A DNA stretch of 64,000 bases from Daejeonella sp. GTDB taxonomy: Bacteria; Bacteroidota; Bacteroidia; Sphingobacteriales; Sphingobacteriaceae. The stretch covers positions 1 through 64,000 of the forward strand of contig NZ_JAUXXZ010000058.1 of the NCBI RefSeq assembly GCF_030684675.1. The letters are read 5' to 3'. Made by a program: the position numbers and the translations under genes. The notes beneath the pieces were generated by a model, which worked only from the letters and a program-made list of their open reading frames with translations, was not told the DNA's origin and did no database searches. Shown here one piece after another: positions 36,171 to 45,851 of the stretch (the stretch's first letter is position 1; the number at the start of each line of letters is the position of its first letter).

Positions 36171-37325
36171 TCAGGGCATAACTACTATCCTCCTTTCTCT
36201 CCCCTTAGAATCACCGGGGATAATTTTAAATCGTATTGAACCAGTTGATTCCAGAATTTCAAGCACCTCGGATACATTTCTTGTGCGGGATATTTTTCCG
36301 CCAAAAACTTTCTCAGGAATAGGCCCCTCGTACTTTACTTCCAGATTATACCAGCGGGATATTTGTCTCATTATACTTTGGATATCCTCGTTTTTGAACA
36401 TGAAATAACCTTCTTTCCAGGCTGTAACCTGAGTGACGTCAACAGAGGCTACATCGATGTCTCCATTTTTAACTCTTGTTTGTTGGCCGGGTGATATTAC
36501 TTTGCTTTTATTTTCTTTAATAATTCTAACAGAGCCCTCAAGTAAAGTAGTATTTGTACTGCTTTCATCGGGGTATGCCATTATATTGAAATGAGTTCCT
36601 AAAACTTCAACTATTTGACTACGATTGATCACCCTGAATGGCATTTTACTGTTATGTGCAACTTCAAAATAAGCTTCTCCGCTTATTTCAACCTTTCGTT
36701 CATTGCCGCTAAATCTCACCGGGTAACGTAATGATGAAGCTGAATTTAACCAGACTTTACTTCCATCAGGCAAGACTACCTGATATTGCCCGCCAGGAGG
36801 TGTTTCGATGATGTTATACGAAAGCGATTGAGAAGAGTTTTTTGAATTGGATATGCTGTAAACCAATTGCCCATCAGCGGTCTTACTAATCTTTATACCG
36901 GATTGCTCAGCAAGCTGGCCATTTTCAGCATCAGTCAGACTGATCTTGCGACCGTCAGCTAAGGTTAAGGTCGCAATATTGCCACCGGGGGAAATATCAT
37001 TTTGTGCTTCTGAAATCACATGTTTCACCTTAGACTTCTTTATATAATCCAGATAAAACAATGTTCCGATTGAGATAATGATGATAATAGCTGCTGCGGA
37101 TATGACTCGCGGCCAAAGGGTATGTAGGCTGGATGTGCTTATTTCAGCGGCTATTTTCTTGCGGAATTCTTTCTTTGCAGCTTTTAGGTCGGTTTCTGTA
37201 AGCCCAGTTAATTCATCTTCATTCAGGTGATGAAACCATTTTTGAAGAAGTAGTTTTTCTCTTGGACTACATTTCCCCGACTTGTATTTTTCAAGCAATT
37301 CCTTTGCTTCCTTCATGAGCTTCAA
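36171..37325 (-). CDS. FecR-family anti-sigma factor
   Basis: This 384-residue protein has a cytoplasmic N-terminal sigma-binding region (KELLEKYKSGKCSPREKLLL), a membrane helix (ISAAAIIIIISIGTLFYLDYI, about 90-110), the FecR core (SPGGNIATLTLADGRKISLTDAENG; PDGSKVWLNSASSLRYP) and a C-terminal DUF4974-type domain (NEDIQSIMRQISRWYNLEVKYEG). The order sigma, FecR, SusC, SusD here is the standard one. The final RRIVVMP matches the C-terminus of the FecR at 14776, showing common descent. Confidence 0.93.
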   Translation of the reverse strand: MKLMKEAKELLEKYKSGKCSPREKLLLQKWFHHLNEDELTGLTETDLKAAKKEFRKKIAAEISTSSLHTLWPRVISAAAIIIIISIGTLFYLDYIKKSKVKHVISEAQNDISPGGNIATLTLADGRKISLTDAENGQLAEQSGIKISKTADGQLVYSISNSKNSSQSLSYNIIETPPGGQYQVVLPDGSKVWLNSASSLRYPVRFSGNERKVEISGEAYFEVAHNSKMPFRVINRSQIVEVLGTHFNIMAYPDESSTNTTLLEGSVRIIKENKSKVISPGQQTRVKNGDIDVASVDVTQVTAWKEGYFMFKNEDIQSIMRQISRWYNLEVKYEGPIPEKVFGGKISRTRNVSEVLEILESTGSIRFKIIPGDSKGRERRIVVMP

Positions 37326-37397
37326 AAGACTTTATTCTCTTTATACTCCTAAGACGGCAAAGCTAGTATTGGGTAGGTACTGGGAATTTAAATAAAT

Positions 37398-37982
37398 TTA
37401 AAATTTATTTAAAAGCAACATAATCAGGAATGTGATTAACCCCAAACGTACACGAAGAATACGTAATGCTTTTTTAATTTGAGTTGAAACGGTTTGCTCA
37501 GATATGTCCATCAGATTTGCTATTTCTTTATGGCTAAGTTTGTCCTTCCGGCTTAACTGAAACACTTCTTTCATTCTTGGTGGAAGTGCCTGAATTTCTT
37601 TTTCGATCAGATTTTTTAAATCGTTTTCGCGAATCAGAAAATCTGTTTGAACTCCGGCATCTTCTATGAAATTTTGCAATGATGCCAGGTATCTTGCTTC
37701 AACTTTTTTATGCGAAAAAAGATCCAGGGCTTTGTTACGAACTGCCGTGAAAAGATATGATGGAAGAGAAGTTTGCATTGAAAAATCGAAGCGCCTGGTC
37801 CATAATGCGGTCAAAACCTCATGGATAATATCCTGTGCTTCTTGTTTATTATTCAGCTTTTTATGAGCATAGCTATAGAGCAGGCTATGGTAACGTTCGT
37901 AAATTTCGGTAAAGGCCCTTTCATCCCCTTCATGCAAAAGAGTTGTCAATTCCTGATCGGACAGTGTTTGATAATAGGACAT
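37398..37982 (-). CDS. ECF RNA polymerase sigma factor
   Basis: This 194-residue protein shows region 2 (FTEIYERYHSLLYSYAHKKLNNKQEAQDIIHEVLTALW) and region 4 (LPPRMKEVFQLSRKDKLSHKEIANLMDISEQTVSTQIKKAL), followed by the hydrophobic C-terminal tail seen in this Bacteroidota group. It lies 72 bp upstream of its FecR gene and should drive the SusC/SusD operon and probably the following dehydrogenase genes. A 197-bp AT-rich spacer separates it from the upstream RraA-like gene. Confidence 0.93.
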   Translation of the reverse strand: MSYYQTLSDQELTTLLHEGDERAFTEIYERYHSLLYSYAHKKLNNKQEAQDIIHEVLTALWTRRFDFSMQTSLPSYLFTAVRNKALDLFSHKKVEARYLASLQNFIEDAGVQTDFLIRENDLKNLIEKEIQALPPRMKEVFQLSRKDKLSHKEIANLMDISEQTVSTQIKKALRILRVRLGLITFLIMLLLNKF

Positions 37983-38179
37983 TGATACTATAGGTAGACG
38001 ATCAAAACGAAAGACTAATATAGTAATAATGTAAAAATATATACTCAGAGGATTTTAGGAAAATGAATTAATTTGATAAGGTGATGAAAAATCTGACAAA
38101 TGAGATCATAAATGGATATTTTTTTTTAGTTTTTATTTTCTTTTGAATATAAAAGTTAAAAAAATGAGATATTTCTAAT

Positions 38180-39109
38180 CTACCAGGTCCTTTCCTTCAA
38201 CAATTCCTGCATTTCTGCCTGAGAATAGGGTAATTTACCAGGGTTGGCACTAATCCACTTCGCAAAATCGGCTTCAATTTCTGCTGTCCAGCGGTTATCA
38301 ATCTGGCCGGAGGTATATTTGCCTTCTTTTAATCGGATTTGCCCAAATTCATCCCTTACCAGAATCAATTCTCCAACTTTTACTACTTTTTCGGCAAGGT
38401 GAGGTGGAATAAAGGCAACACCATCCAGATATCCCAAAATTACATCTCCCGGCAAAACAGTTACCGGGCCAATCCGGATGGCCACATTTACGCCTTTAAG
38501 CATCATTTCTGTCTGGTGCGAAGGATGATCCCCCCTGATAAAGGAGGTAAAGCCGGGCATAGCTTCAAGATCCCTCAGATCTCTTACCGCACCATTAAAA
38601 ACTACACCATTACCTGATTTGGCCAGAATTGCAGTTCCAAGGTTACTTCCGATTATCGGACCATCCACTACCTTGCCATAAGAATCGGCCACATAAACAT
38701 CGCCTTTGCTTAGCATATCGATAGGCCAGGAAACCATATCACCAATCCGGCCATCTGCCTTGCCCTCTTTTTCGAGATGTTCCCTTACTTCTGGTCTGAT
38801 GGGCATGTATTGTGCAGTTAATGCCCGCCCAACTAATACCTCTCCCGAGTGAATATTTTTCCAGTTACCCTCATATTGGTGTAAATAGCCTGCTGCCTTA
38901 AGTACTCCCCATGCCTGTTCCAACGGGACTCTTTTCATCCGTTTGAGCAGGTCATCTGATACTTTTGGCCTTCCATCAGGAAAGCGTTCTCCCGTCCATT
39001 TCGGGGTAAGCTCAAACATTTCCTGCTGGCTAATAGTTAAGTTCTGTGCCTGAATTGATGTAGAAAGCAATATGAATACTGCTATGATCTGTATTTTTAA
39101 AAATGCCAT
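38180..39109 (-). CDS. Exported RraA-like aldolase-family protein
   Basis: This 309-residue protein begins with a signal peptide (FILLSTSIQAQ). The body has the RraA/HMG-aldolase fold marks: VLVGRALTAQYMP, GDVYVADSYG, GSNLGTAILAKSGNGVVFNGAVRDLRDLEAM and VLPGDVILGYLDGVAFIPP. The G...RD pair in NGAVRDLRD is the substrate and metal-binding site of 4-hydroxy-4-methyl-2-oxoglutarate/oxaloacetate lyases. These are normally cytoplasmic, so a periplasmic member is uncommon, and flanking extensions make it longer than the roughly 160-220 residues usual for the family. The aldol substrate is unknown. It lies 63 bp after the amidohydrolase fusion. Confidence 0.8.
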   Translation of the reverse strand: MAFLKIQIIAVFILLSTSIQAQNLTISQQEMFELTPKWTGERFPDGRPKVSDDLLKRMKRVPLEQAWGVLKAAGYLHQYEGNWKNIHSGEVLVGRALTAQYMPIRPEVREHLEKEGKADGRIGDMVSWPIDMLSKGDVYVADSYGKVVDGPIIGSNLGTAILAKSGNGVVFNGAVRDLRDLEAMPGFTSFIRGDHPSHQTEMMLKGVNVAIRIGPVTVLPGDVILGYLDGVAFIPPHLAEKVVKVGELILVRDEFGQIRLKEGKYTSGQIDNRWTAEIEADFAKWISANPGKLPYSQAEMQELLKERTW

Positions 39110-39171
39110 GGATTAGATAGTTTAACCGATTATTATTTACACTTTTTACATTAAATGATTGTTAATAGTTT

Positions 39172-42165
39172 TTAATACAGCAAGGATTCAATGGTGTGGG
39201 GCTTACCGTTTTTAATTGCTGTTCTGACCTTCATGGCATCCTGAATTCTTTTTAGTGGGTCTCCATCTACAATGATGAGATCGGCTAGTTTTCCTGCTTC
39301 TATGCTGCCCAAATCCTTGTCAACTCCGACTACTTTTGCAGCCTGTATGGTTGCCGATTGCAAAGCCTTGAAAGGAGATAGTCCTGCATCAACATACACC
39401 CAAAGTTCCGAATGGAGACTGCTGCCGAATGGCGCAAATGGTGCATCAGTCCCAGCGGTAATACTTCCCCCGGCATCAGATATCGCTTTAATTGTTTTTA
39501 GCAGTGCCTTATAATTAGCATCTGCTTTTGGTGTTCTCAGCGAGTCGAACTTGTTGGTTTGGGCATACAGACCTTGTAGAAATTCAGGTGTAAGGAATTT
39601 CCTGTTCCTTTCGTCATTTAGTAATTCATCATATTGTTTAGCCAGTCTGAAATATCCTGTTCTTAAGCATGCCGTTGGGGTGATATTGATTCCTGATTTA
39701 GCAACCAGTTGAACCACATCCTGGTAGCTTCTGAAATTAGCATCAAGAAGCATTGAATAACCTCTTCGGCTGGTTCCTGAAAGATGTTCAATAGCGTCAA
39801 CATTGTATTTTGTGGCAGGATAAAGTTCATGAGAGGAGAGCGGAATGCCAATTTTATGGGCACCTTCAGTAAGGACTTTTTGAATGGAATCAGGCATTCT
39901 GACATAAGTCTTGATCAGACTATAGCCAAGTTTTTTAGCCCTTTCCAATTCCATTCTGATGTGATTTGCTTCGGTTACGCTATTTGCCAGTCCATAAGCT
40001 ATGCGTGTACCATCGGTTAATCCACCTGTAAAGAACAGTCTTGGGCCGGGACGAACACCGCTTTCCCAGGCCTCTTTACGTTCAAGCGCATCATAAGGAT
40101 CAGCTCCCGGCTCCCTGACTGATGTGATGCCATAAGACAGCCAGATCTTACCGAGTTTTTCGCCAACATTTGAACTTTGATGGGTATGCATTTCGAAGAG
40201 TCCTGGCATAATTACCTTGCCTGAGGCATCGATAATTTTAGTGCCGGGTTTATGATTTTGATGGGGCTTAATGTCTCTGATCCGGTGCCCCTTAACATAG
40301 ATATCCATATTTTCCTGGTAAGTGCTGTCTTTACCATTAAATACCTTACCTGCATGGATAATATATTCTTCAGTAGGGATCTCGGTTTTCCATTTTAAGT
40401 CAATAGCTATTTCCTTTACTTTTCCGCTGTTTACATCGATCTGCTTTAATTTATCAGTGGCGATATAAACTATGGTTTTTGAATCTCCGGTCCAGCTCAG
40501 GTTATCTGCAAGTTCATCAGTGAGTTTTCTCTCTTTACCAGAAATTTCACCGTTCATGTTTACCGGAATAGTCCAAAGCGTACCATCTTTTGTATAAGCC
40601 ATGGTTTTTCCATCCGGTGACCAGGCCGGGCCATTCTGGACACGCATTCCAAGTGGCTTGTCTGAATCAGGGCTAACCAGAATAGTGGTGTCTTTTTCAA
40701 GTGATACAAGCATGAAGTTATTAAAGCCTTCCCGGAAACGGGTGGAATGAGCTTTTAAGGCCATCATGGCCACTGTTTTACCATCCGGTGACCAGGAAGG
40801 TTTGCTGGGTACCCAAACCGTTTTGTTTGCTACTTTAACTTCTCCACTGGCCACATCGGCAATATGCAGAATGCCATAGCCCCATTTCTTCATGTAGTTC
40901 TGGGTATAATAGGCAATTTTTTTACCATCCGGAGACCAGGTAGGGTAGGATGTATCTTCTATGATTTGTTTGGAAAGCAGGCGACTCTGATTTGTTTTCA
41001 GATCGTGTAACCAAACATTCATGATGCCTCCCCGATCAGAAATATAGGCCAGAGTATTGCCATCAGGCGACCAGTCGGGTTCCAGATCTACAAAAGAATC
41101 ATTGGTCAGCTGTATAAGTTTACCATCAATTTCCTGGATAAAGATGTCGCCTTTGGCTGCAAAAGCTATTTTCTTTCCATCATCAGATACCACCGGACTT
41201 GCAATTCCCAAGGCTTTATGATCTTCTGTATTATCAAAATCATATTTTTTCTTTTCGTAAGGCTTGCGGTTGAGGGTAAAAGTAGCTTCAAAAGGAATAG
41301 TTTCAATCGTGGATTGTCCGATTATCCTTTTTCTGATATGCCCATCGGCTGTATAAATTAGTTTGTTGTCAGATGCCCAGTTAATCCGAAAAGGGAACAG
41401 ATCTTCGTCCCCGGTTGATATTTGTTCAGTACTGCCATCATTCAGGTTAGCCAGATAAATATAACTTGTATTTTTATCATCAAAAAGCATTGTTTTGCCG
41501 GTGAAAGCCACATAGCTTAGCTTGCTGTCATCAGTATTCCAGGAAGGTGCAGCAATACGCATAGCTTCAGGGACGGCCAGTTTTTCTGTTCCGTTTTCAA
41601 GAATATAAATACCGGATTCATCCCTTTGTGAAACAAAAGCGATTTTGGTTCCGCTGTTTGAAAAGGCAGGATTTGAATCATTTGCCTTATCGGTTGTGAG
41701 TTGGTTAAGCTCTTTGCTCGAAAGATCGATTTTCCATATATCGTAATTTCCACTTCTGTCAGAAGAGAATACGATTGATTTACCATCAGGCGACCAATCC
41801 GGTTCCCTGTTATCCGATGTGCCAGAGGTTAATTGCGTTAAATCTGAGCCATCCTTGTTGATTGTCCAGATATGATAAGTACCATCCCGGTAGGAGTGAA
41901 AAACAATTTTTCCCCCATCCGGTGACCAATCAGGTTCCTGAGAATCTCCCATTTCATCGGTTACACTTTTTGCTTTTCCACCTTCAACAGGGATAGTCCA
42001 TATTGTGCCTTGAAGACTCATTGCTAAAGTCGACTGGTCGGGTGACAGGGCAGCGGCCATATTGGTGCCTTCTGAAACAGTAACTTCAATTGCATCATTT
42101 TTACAGGATGTAATGAGGAAGCTTAAAACAAGAATATAGCTCAGGAATAGAATTTTTTGTTTCAT
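39172..42165 (-). CDS. TolB-type propeller fused to amidohydrolase, lipoprotein
   Basis: I chose the start at 42165 because it gives a clean lipoprotein signal (MKQKILFLSYILVLSFLITSC). A frame from 42198 adds 11 residues. The first 600 residues hold about eight PD40/WD40-like TolB repeats of the form DWSPDGGKIVFHSYRDG. The last 370 form an amidohydrolase: VIMPGLFEMHTHQSS (HxH), LIKTYVRMPD (Lys), SSHELYP, DAIEHLSG and ITAGTDAPFAP (Asp). Such fusions resemble secreted prolidase or imidase-type hydrolases with a recognition propeller. The substrate is unknown. It forms an apparent operon with the Gfo/Idh gene upstream and RraA downstream. Confidence 0.85.
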   Translation of the reverse strand: MKQKILFLSYILVLSFLITSCKNDAIEVTVSEGTNMAAALSPDQSTLAMSLQGTIWTIPVEGGKAKSVTDEMGDSQEPDWSPDGGKIVFHSYRDGTYHIWTINKDGSDLTQLTSGTSDNREPDWSPDGKSIVFSSDRSGNYDIWKIDLSSKELNQLTTDKANDSNPAFSNSGTKIAFVSQRDESGIYILENGTEKLAVPEAMRIAAPSWNTDDSKLSYVAFTGKTMLFDDKNTSYIYLANLNDGSTEQISTGDEDLFPFRINWASDNKLIYTADGHIRKRIIGQSTIETIPFEATFTLNRKPYEKKKYDFDNTEDHKALGIASPVVSDDGKKIAFAAKGDIFIQEIDGKLIQLTNDSFVDLEPDWSPDGNTLAYISDRGGIMNVWLHDLKTNQSRLLSKQIIEDTSYPTWSPDGKKIAYYTQNYMKKWGYGILHIADVASGEVKVANKTVWVPSKPSWSPDGKTVAMMALKAHSTRFREGFNNFMLVSLEKDTTILVSPDSDKPLGMRVQNGPAWSPDGKTMAYTKDGTLWTIPVNMNGEISGKERKLTDELADNLSWTGDSKTIVYIATDKLKQIDVNSGKVKEIAIDLKWKTEIPTEEYIIHAGKVFNGKDSTYQENMDIYVKGHRIRDIKPHQNHKPGTKIIDASGKVIMPGLFEMHTHQSSNVGEKLGKIWLSYGITSVREPGADPYDALERKEAWESGVRPGPRLFFTGGLTDGTRIAYGLANSVTEANHIRMELERAKKLGYSLIKTYVRMPDSIQKVLTEGAHKIGIPLSSHELYPATKYNVDAIEHLSGTSRRGYSMLLDANFRSYQDVVQLVAKSGINITPTACLRTGYFRLAKQYDELLNDERNRKFLTPEFLQGLYAQTNKFDSLRTPKADANYKALLKTIKAISDAGGSITAGTDAPFAPFGSSLHSELWVYVDAGLSPFKALQSATIQAAKVVGVDKDLGSIEAGKLADLIIVDGDPLKRIQDAMKVRTAIKNGKPHTIESLLY

Positions 42166-42242
42166 CGGATTATGCGAATTTATAAATGGTAAAAACATAT
42201 TTTATCGATTAAGGGTATGTATAAATAGGTTTAAATCAAATT

Positions 42243-43295
42243 TTATGATTTTGCTTTCGCTAATATTGCCTGCATACTTACAGGTACTCCTCCCTGCCTT
42301 TTACTTTCATCTGCCGCTTCCATAAATACATGTATTGCCAGAGTTTCTTCTATGTTTATGGGACTTATTCCGGTTTTGAAGAATTTTAACATGTCTATTA
42401 CCAGTGGACGGTGACCAACATCATTAAAAGAACCAGCCGGGAGGATTTCGTTTAATCCATAGGCAATACCGCTATGTGTAACTTTCCCTTTTCTGATTCC
42501 CCTATAGGTTCCGATCCGGTCATTGTCCCAGATTCCGACTACATGATCCGTATTCAGAGTATGTTTGCGCTGTACGGTATGGCAGTCTTTGCCCATAATA
42601 GTGAACAGAATTTCAATTCCGTGAATTCCATACCAGTAAAAATCAGGGTGTGTTGGTTCAAGAGGACAGCCGCTGTAAGAATCTGCTCCCATAATATCAC
42701 CGATCGAACCATTACGGGCGGTCTGAGCACCTTTTAAATATCGTGTTGGTGAAGAGGAAAAAATGGGGCAATTATATTTTTTTGCAGCATCTATAATTTT
42801 AATTACATCCTTTAATGATGCTGCGAAAGGTTTGTTGATGAACAGTGGTTTACCAGCTTTTATTACTTGCATTGCCTGTTCAACGCGCGGATGACCGTCG
42901 AATGTCATCAGCATAACGGCATCTACCCTGGTTAGTAAAGCCTGAATAGAGTCTACCAGTTCGACTCCATTTTCTTTCATCTTCCCAACATAGGTTGGGA
43001 TTTGTTTTATACTGGATTCTATTTTTTTACTTCCATAAGGATAGGCTGCTGTAACCCTGAATCCTTCGAATGAACTATCCCAAAGGGGTTGTACAACATC
43101 GTATCCCGGTCCGGGAATGTTGTTGATATGGCTGATAATCATAGTCACCTGTGAGGTATCGAGCCCGATTATTCCAATCCTGATCATTTTTTGTGATTGA
43201 TTATTTGCCAAAACTTCAATCGGATTAATAGATGCCAAGCCTGCTCCTGCGATTGCAAGACCAGATATAAATTTCCGCCTGTCTATAGATTTCAT
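42243..43295 (-). CDS. Exported Gfo/Idh/MocA-family oxidoreductase
   Basis: This 350-residue protein has a Tat signal (DRRKFISGLAIAGAGLASI), consistent with export in folded form together with its nucleotide cofactor. The Rossmann motif is IRIGIIGLDTS (about residues 38-48), where the third glycine is replaced. The family EKP motif appears as FINKPFAASLKDV (NKP in place of EKP), and DFYWYGIHGIEILFTIMG supplies the usual His region. Relatives oxidise or epimerise sugars and inositols with tightly bound NAD(P). The replaced residues in both motifs leave catalytic activity uncertain. Confidence 0.82.
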   Translation of the reverse strand: MKSIDRRKFISGLAIAGAGLASINPIEVLANNQSQKMIRIGIIGLDTSQVTMIISHINNIPGPGYDVVQPLWDSSFEGFRVTAAYPYGSKKIESSIKQIPTYVGKMKENGVELVDSIQALLTRVDAVMLMTFDGHPRVEQAMQVIKAGKPLFINKPFAASLKDVIKIIDAAKKYNCPIFSSSPTRYLKGAQTARNGSIGDIMGADSYSGCPLEPTHPDFYWYGIHGIEILFTIMGKDCHTVQRKHTLNTDHVVGIWDNDRIGTYRGIRKGKVTHSGIAYGLNEILPAGSFNDVGHRPLVIDMLKFFKTGISPINIEETLAIHVFMEAADESKRQGGVPVSMQAILAKAKS

Positions 43296-43961
43296 AGCTT
43301 ATTATGAAAAGGACTTAAATTGAAATTATTATGAAATGTGCTTATAATTTATGTATTTATTCTGGGGATCTTCAATAGATTACAAGGTGGGTAATTTCAA
43401 ATTCTCGCTCTTACCTGTAATATGGGAGGGAATTACATCCGGATTGATTGTGTTTACGTCCGACTTGAATAAACTCAGAGACTCCAGTTCGATGGTGCTT
43501 GCACCCACTCCCGTAATGGATTTTAAAAGGGTAAATCTTCCCATTTTGGTTATATATTTTAATATTTCTGCTTCCTGAATAAGATTTAGCAAAGGATAAA
43601 GCGATTTATATGCTTATCAGTATATCCATATACCATTTGTGAAGTATCATTATTAAGACTTATATCAAATCTATCTTACCCGACTTCATTATCCTGCTAC
43701 TTTCATTTTTATTTATAATACTATCTTCGATAAGATGTATGAATTTGCCTAAGACTCAAAGTATTTATCATCAACTTAATGAATGGGCATTTTTGCAAAA
43801 AGCAGTAATTTGCATAACTTTACATGATTTAGGGTGAATAGAATATTACTTAAGTTGAGTTTTTAGCCCCCTTTATTTTATGTCCGGGAACGCTGCAACG
43901 TTTCCGGATTTTTATTGGGCCTTTTTTTGGAAGTAGATTTATGGGTCCATAGGCTATGATT
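43296..43961. other. 666-bp intergenic region where susC/susD would be expected
   Basis: No SusC or SusD remnant was recognised. Two overlapping small frames (43351-43578 plus, 43380-43592 minus) lack family features. The part next to the FecR gene keeps the conserved hairpin at 43883-43913. The rest is AT-rich. Confidence 0.55.
43883..43913. promoter_or_regulatory. Hairpin downstream of fecR (locus 3, orphan)
   Basis: Arms TCCGGGAACG and CGTTTCCGGA (43883-43892, 43899-43908) flank loop CTGCAA, followed by T5 on the plus strand. It lies about 50 bp past the FecR stop, the same position and orientation as in loci 1 and 2, but no transporter gene follows. Confidence 0.6.
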
Positions 43962-45110
43962 TTAAGGTAAAACAATAATTTTTTTCTCTTCAATTTTAAA
44001 TTTTACTCCGCTGAGTTCAAGCATCTTTAAAACTTGTGATAGCTTTGAATCTCTGGAAATATAACCTCCAAAATGCTTTTCAGGCACCAAGCCTTTGTAT
44101 TCAACCGAAACATCATACCACCTGCTTATTTGATTCATCACTGTGCGCATATCAGTATCGTTGAATTGGAACAAACCGTTTTTCCAGGCTATATTTTGTT
44201 CTACATCCGCAAGACTCTTGCTGAGTTTTGCACCTTCATTTGAAACTACTTGTTCACCGGGTTTGAGAACAATGTTACTATTGAGATTACTTACATTGAC
44301 AGAACCTTCTATGAGTGTAGTAGCACTATAGTTTTCATCAGAATAGGCCATCACATTAAACTGGGGCCCGGTCACAAACACATTCATGTCATTAGTCTTT
44401 ACAATAAATGGTTTATTGATATTTTTGGCAACCTCGAAAAATGCTTCTCCGGTAAGTTCTACATTTCGCTCCCTGCCACTAAATATTGCAGGAAAACGAA
44501 GGGAAGAGACTGAGTTTAGCCAGACTTTTGATCCATCCGGCAAGATGATCTGATACTTACCCCCTTTAGGGGTTTCAATTGTGTTAAAAAGAGCTGTTTC
44601 AGAGTTATTCCCTGCCATTTCTGGCATATCATAGATAATGGATCCGTCTGCAGCCTTGCTGATATTTATTCCTCCCTGTTTGGCAATAGTCCCATTAACA
44701 GCATCGTCAAGTACAATTTTGGTTCCATCTGCAAGGGTTAAAACGGCTTTGTTTCCACCAGGATTTTTGTCGTAAACCCTTGGTCTTGTTTCTTTCAGAA
44801 CCAATTTTGTTTCGTTTGTGTTAAAAAAATTGCTTCCAAAACTGATTGTGATTAAAACTGCGGCTGCAATTGAAGTCCCCCAAAGAATGATTCGGGAGAT
44901 TCCGCTTTTATTTTCAATACCGCTCATTTCACTTATTTCATACCACATCTGAATCTTTTCAGCGGTAAAATCGTCCTGGTCCTGATCTTCGTTTAAAGTT
45001 TGTTTGGATGACTCCGATAAGTACCATCGCTCCACCAAGGCCTTTTCCTCAGCTGTGCAATTGCCTTGATTATATTTTTTTAGGAGCTGTTTGGCTTCCA
45101 GTCCGGTCAT
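43962..45110 (-). CDS. FecR-family anti-sigma factor (orphan locus)
   Basis: This 382-residue protein has the layout of its two paralogues: N-terminal LLKKYNQGNCTAEEKALVERWY, a membrane helix (IILWGTSIAAAVLITISFG, about 74-92), FecR core (PGGNKAVLTLADGTKIVLDDAVNG; PDGSKVWLNSVSSLRFP) and C-terminal DUF4974-type part (DTDMRTVMNQISRWYDVSVEYKG). The ORF is intact. No SusC with an STN domain lies beside it, so its signal source is either encoded elsewhere or lost. It follows its sigma gene by 89 bp. Confidence 0.92.
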   Translation of the reverse strand: MTGLEAKQLLKKYNQGNCTAEEKALVERWYLSESSKQTLNEDQDQDDFTAEKIQMWYEISEMSGIENKSGISRIILWGTSIAAAVLITISFGSNFFNTNETKLVLKETRPRVYDKNPGGNKAVLTLADGTKIVLDDAVNGTIAKQGGINISKAADGSIIYDMPEMAGNNSETALFNTIETPKGGKYQIILPDGSKVWLNSVSSLRFPAIFSGRERNVELTGEAFFEVAKNINKPFIVKTNDMNVFVTGPQFNVMAYSDENYSATTLIEGSVNVSNLNSNIVLKPGEQVVSNEGAKLSKSLADVEQNIAWKNGLFQFNDTDMRTVMNQISRWYDVSVEYKGLVPEKHFGGYISRDSKLSQVLKMLELSGVKFKIEEKKIIVLP

Positions 45111-45199
45111 AACTATTGTTTAATTTATGATAAGACAATTTAAAGGGGGTCAGGTAGTAGGGAAATTGAAAATAAATTTCTGAGGTCCGAAACGAGGTA

Positions 45200-45802
45200 T
45201 TATAACTGTGAGATACTGCTTACGAGGCTAAGGTAGATTGTAAGGATAAGAATAAAAATATTTAGCCTTAAACGTAGAATTTTAATTGCATTGTTGATCT
45301 GCTTTTTAACTGTTTTGTCAGAAATCTGTAGCTCCTCAGCGATTTCTTTGTGCGTACGGATTTTTTTACGGCTAAGTTCAAAAATCTCCCGCATTTTAGA
45401 CGGCAGGTTCTGAATCTCTCTTTCAATTGCAATTGAAAGATCTTTTGCACTTAATTGTTCAAGAATTGAATTCTGATGATGGTTTGCGAAATTACTTAAT
45501 GAAGATAAATAGTTGTTCTTAACCTTATCATGCCTGATCAGGTTAATTACTTTATTTCTTGCGGAAACATAGAGGTAAGCAGCAATGTTGGTTTCGGGTT
45601 CTATTTGTTCAACATTTAACCAGAGGTTTGTAAAAAGCTCCTGAACAAGATCTTTCGTTTCATCCTTATCGCCTGTCATTTTGAGTACATGATGGAACAT
45701 AAGCCCCCAGTATCGCTCATAGATTTCAGCGAAAGCTTTTTCATTACCCGACCTGAGGAGGCCCAGTAACTCACTATCCTTAAGGGAATTATAGATACTC
45801 AT
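45200..45802 (-). CDS. ECF RNA polymerase sigma factor (orphan locus)
   Basis: This 200-residue protein has region 2 (FAEIYERYWGLMFHHVLKMTGDKDETKDLVQELFTNLW) and region 4 (LPSKMREIFELSRKKIRTHKEIAEELQISDKTVKKQINNAI), plus the hydrophobic tail typical of the SusC-linked group. It precedes the orphan FecR gene. Targets might include the Gfo/Idh, amidohydrolase and RraA genes that come next in the same direction after the 666-bp gap (inference). Confidence 0.92.
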   Translation of the reverse strand: MSIYNSLKDSELLGLLRSGNEKAFAEIYERYWGLMFHHVLKMTGDKDETKDLVQELFTNLWLNVEQIEPETNIAAYLYVSARNKVINLIRHDKVKNNYLSSLSNFANHHQNSILEQLSAKDLSIAIEREIQNLPSKMREIFELSRKKIRTHKEIAEELQISDKTVKKQINNAIKILRLRLNIFILILTIYLSLVSSISQL

Positions 45803-45851
45803 TTTAAGTTAACCTCAAAACGAATATAAGAAATTTTGGTTTAAGTTTATC

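Noticed and set aside
43351-43592. Two overlapping small frames (75 codons plus, 70 codons minus) after the orphan FecR
   Set aside because: Neither shows a known domain or signal peptide, and they overlap each other. They were not recognised as SusC or SusD remnants.
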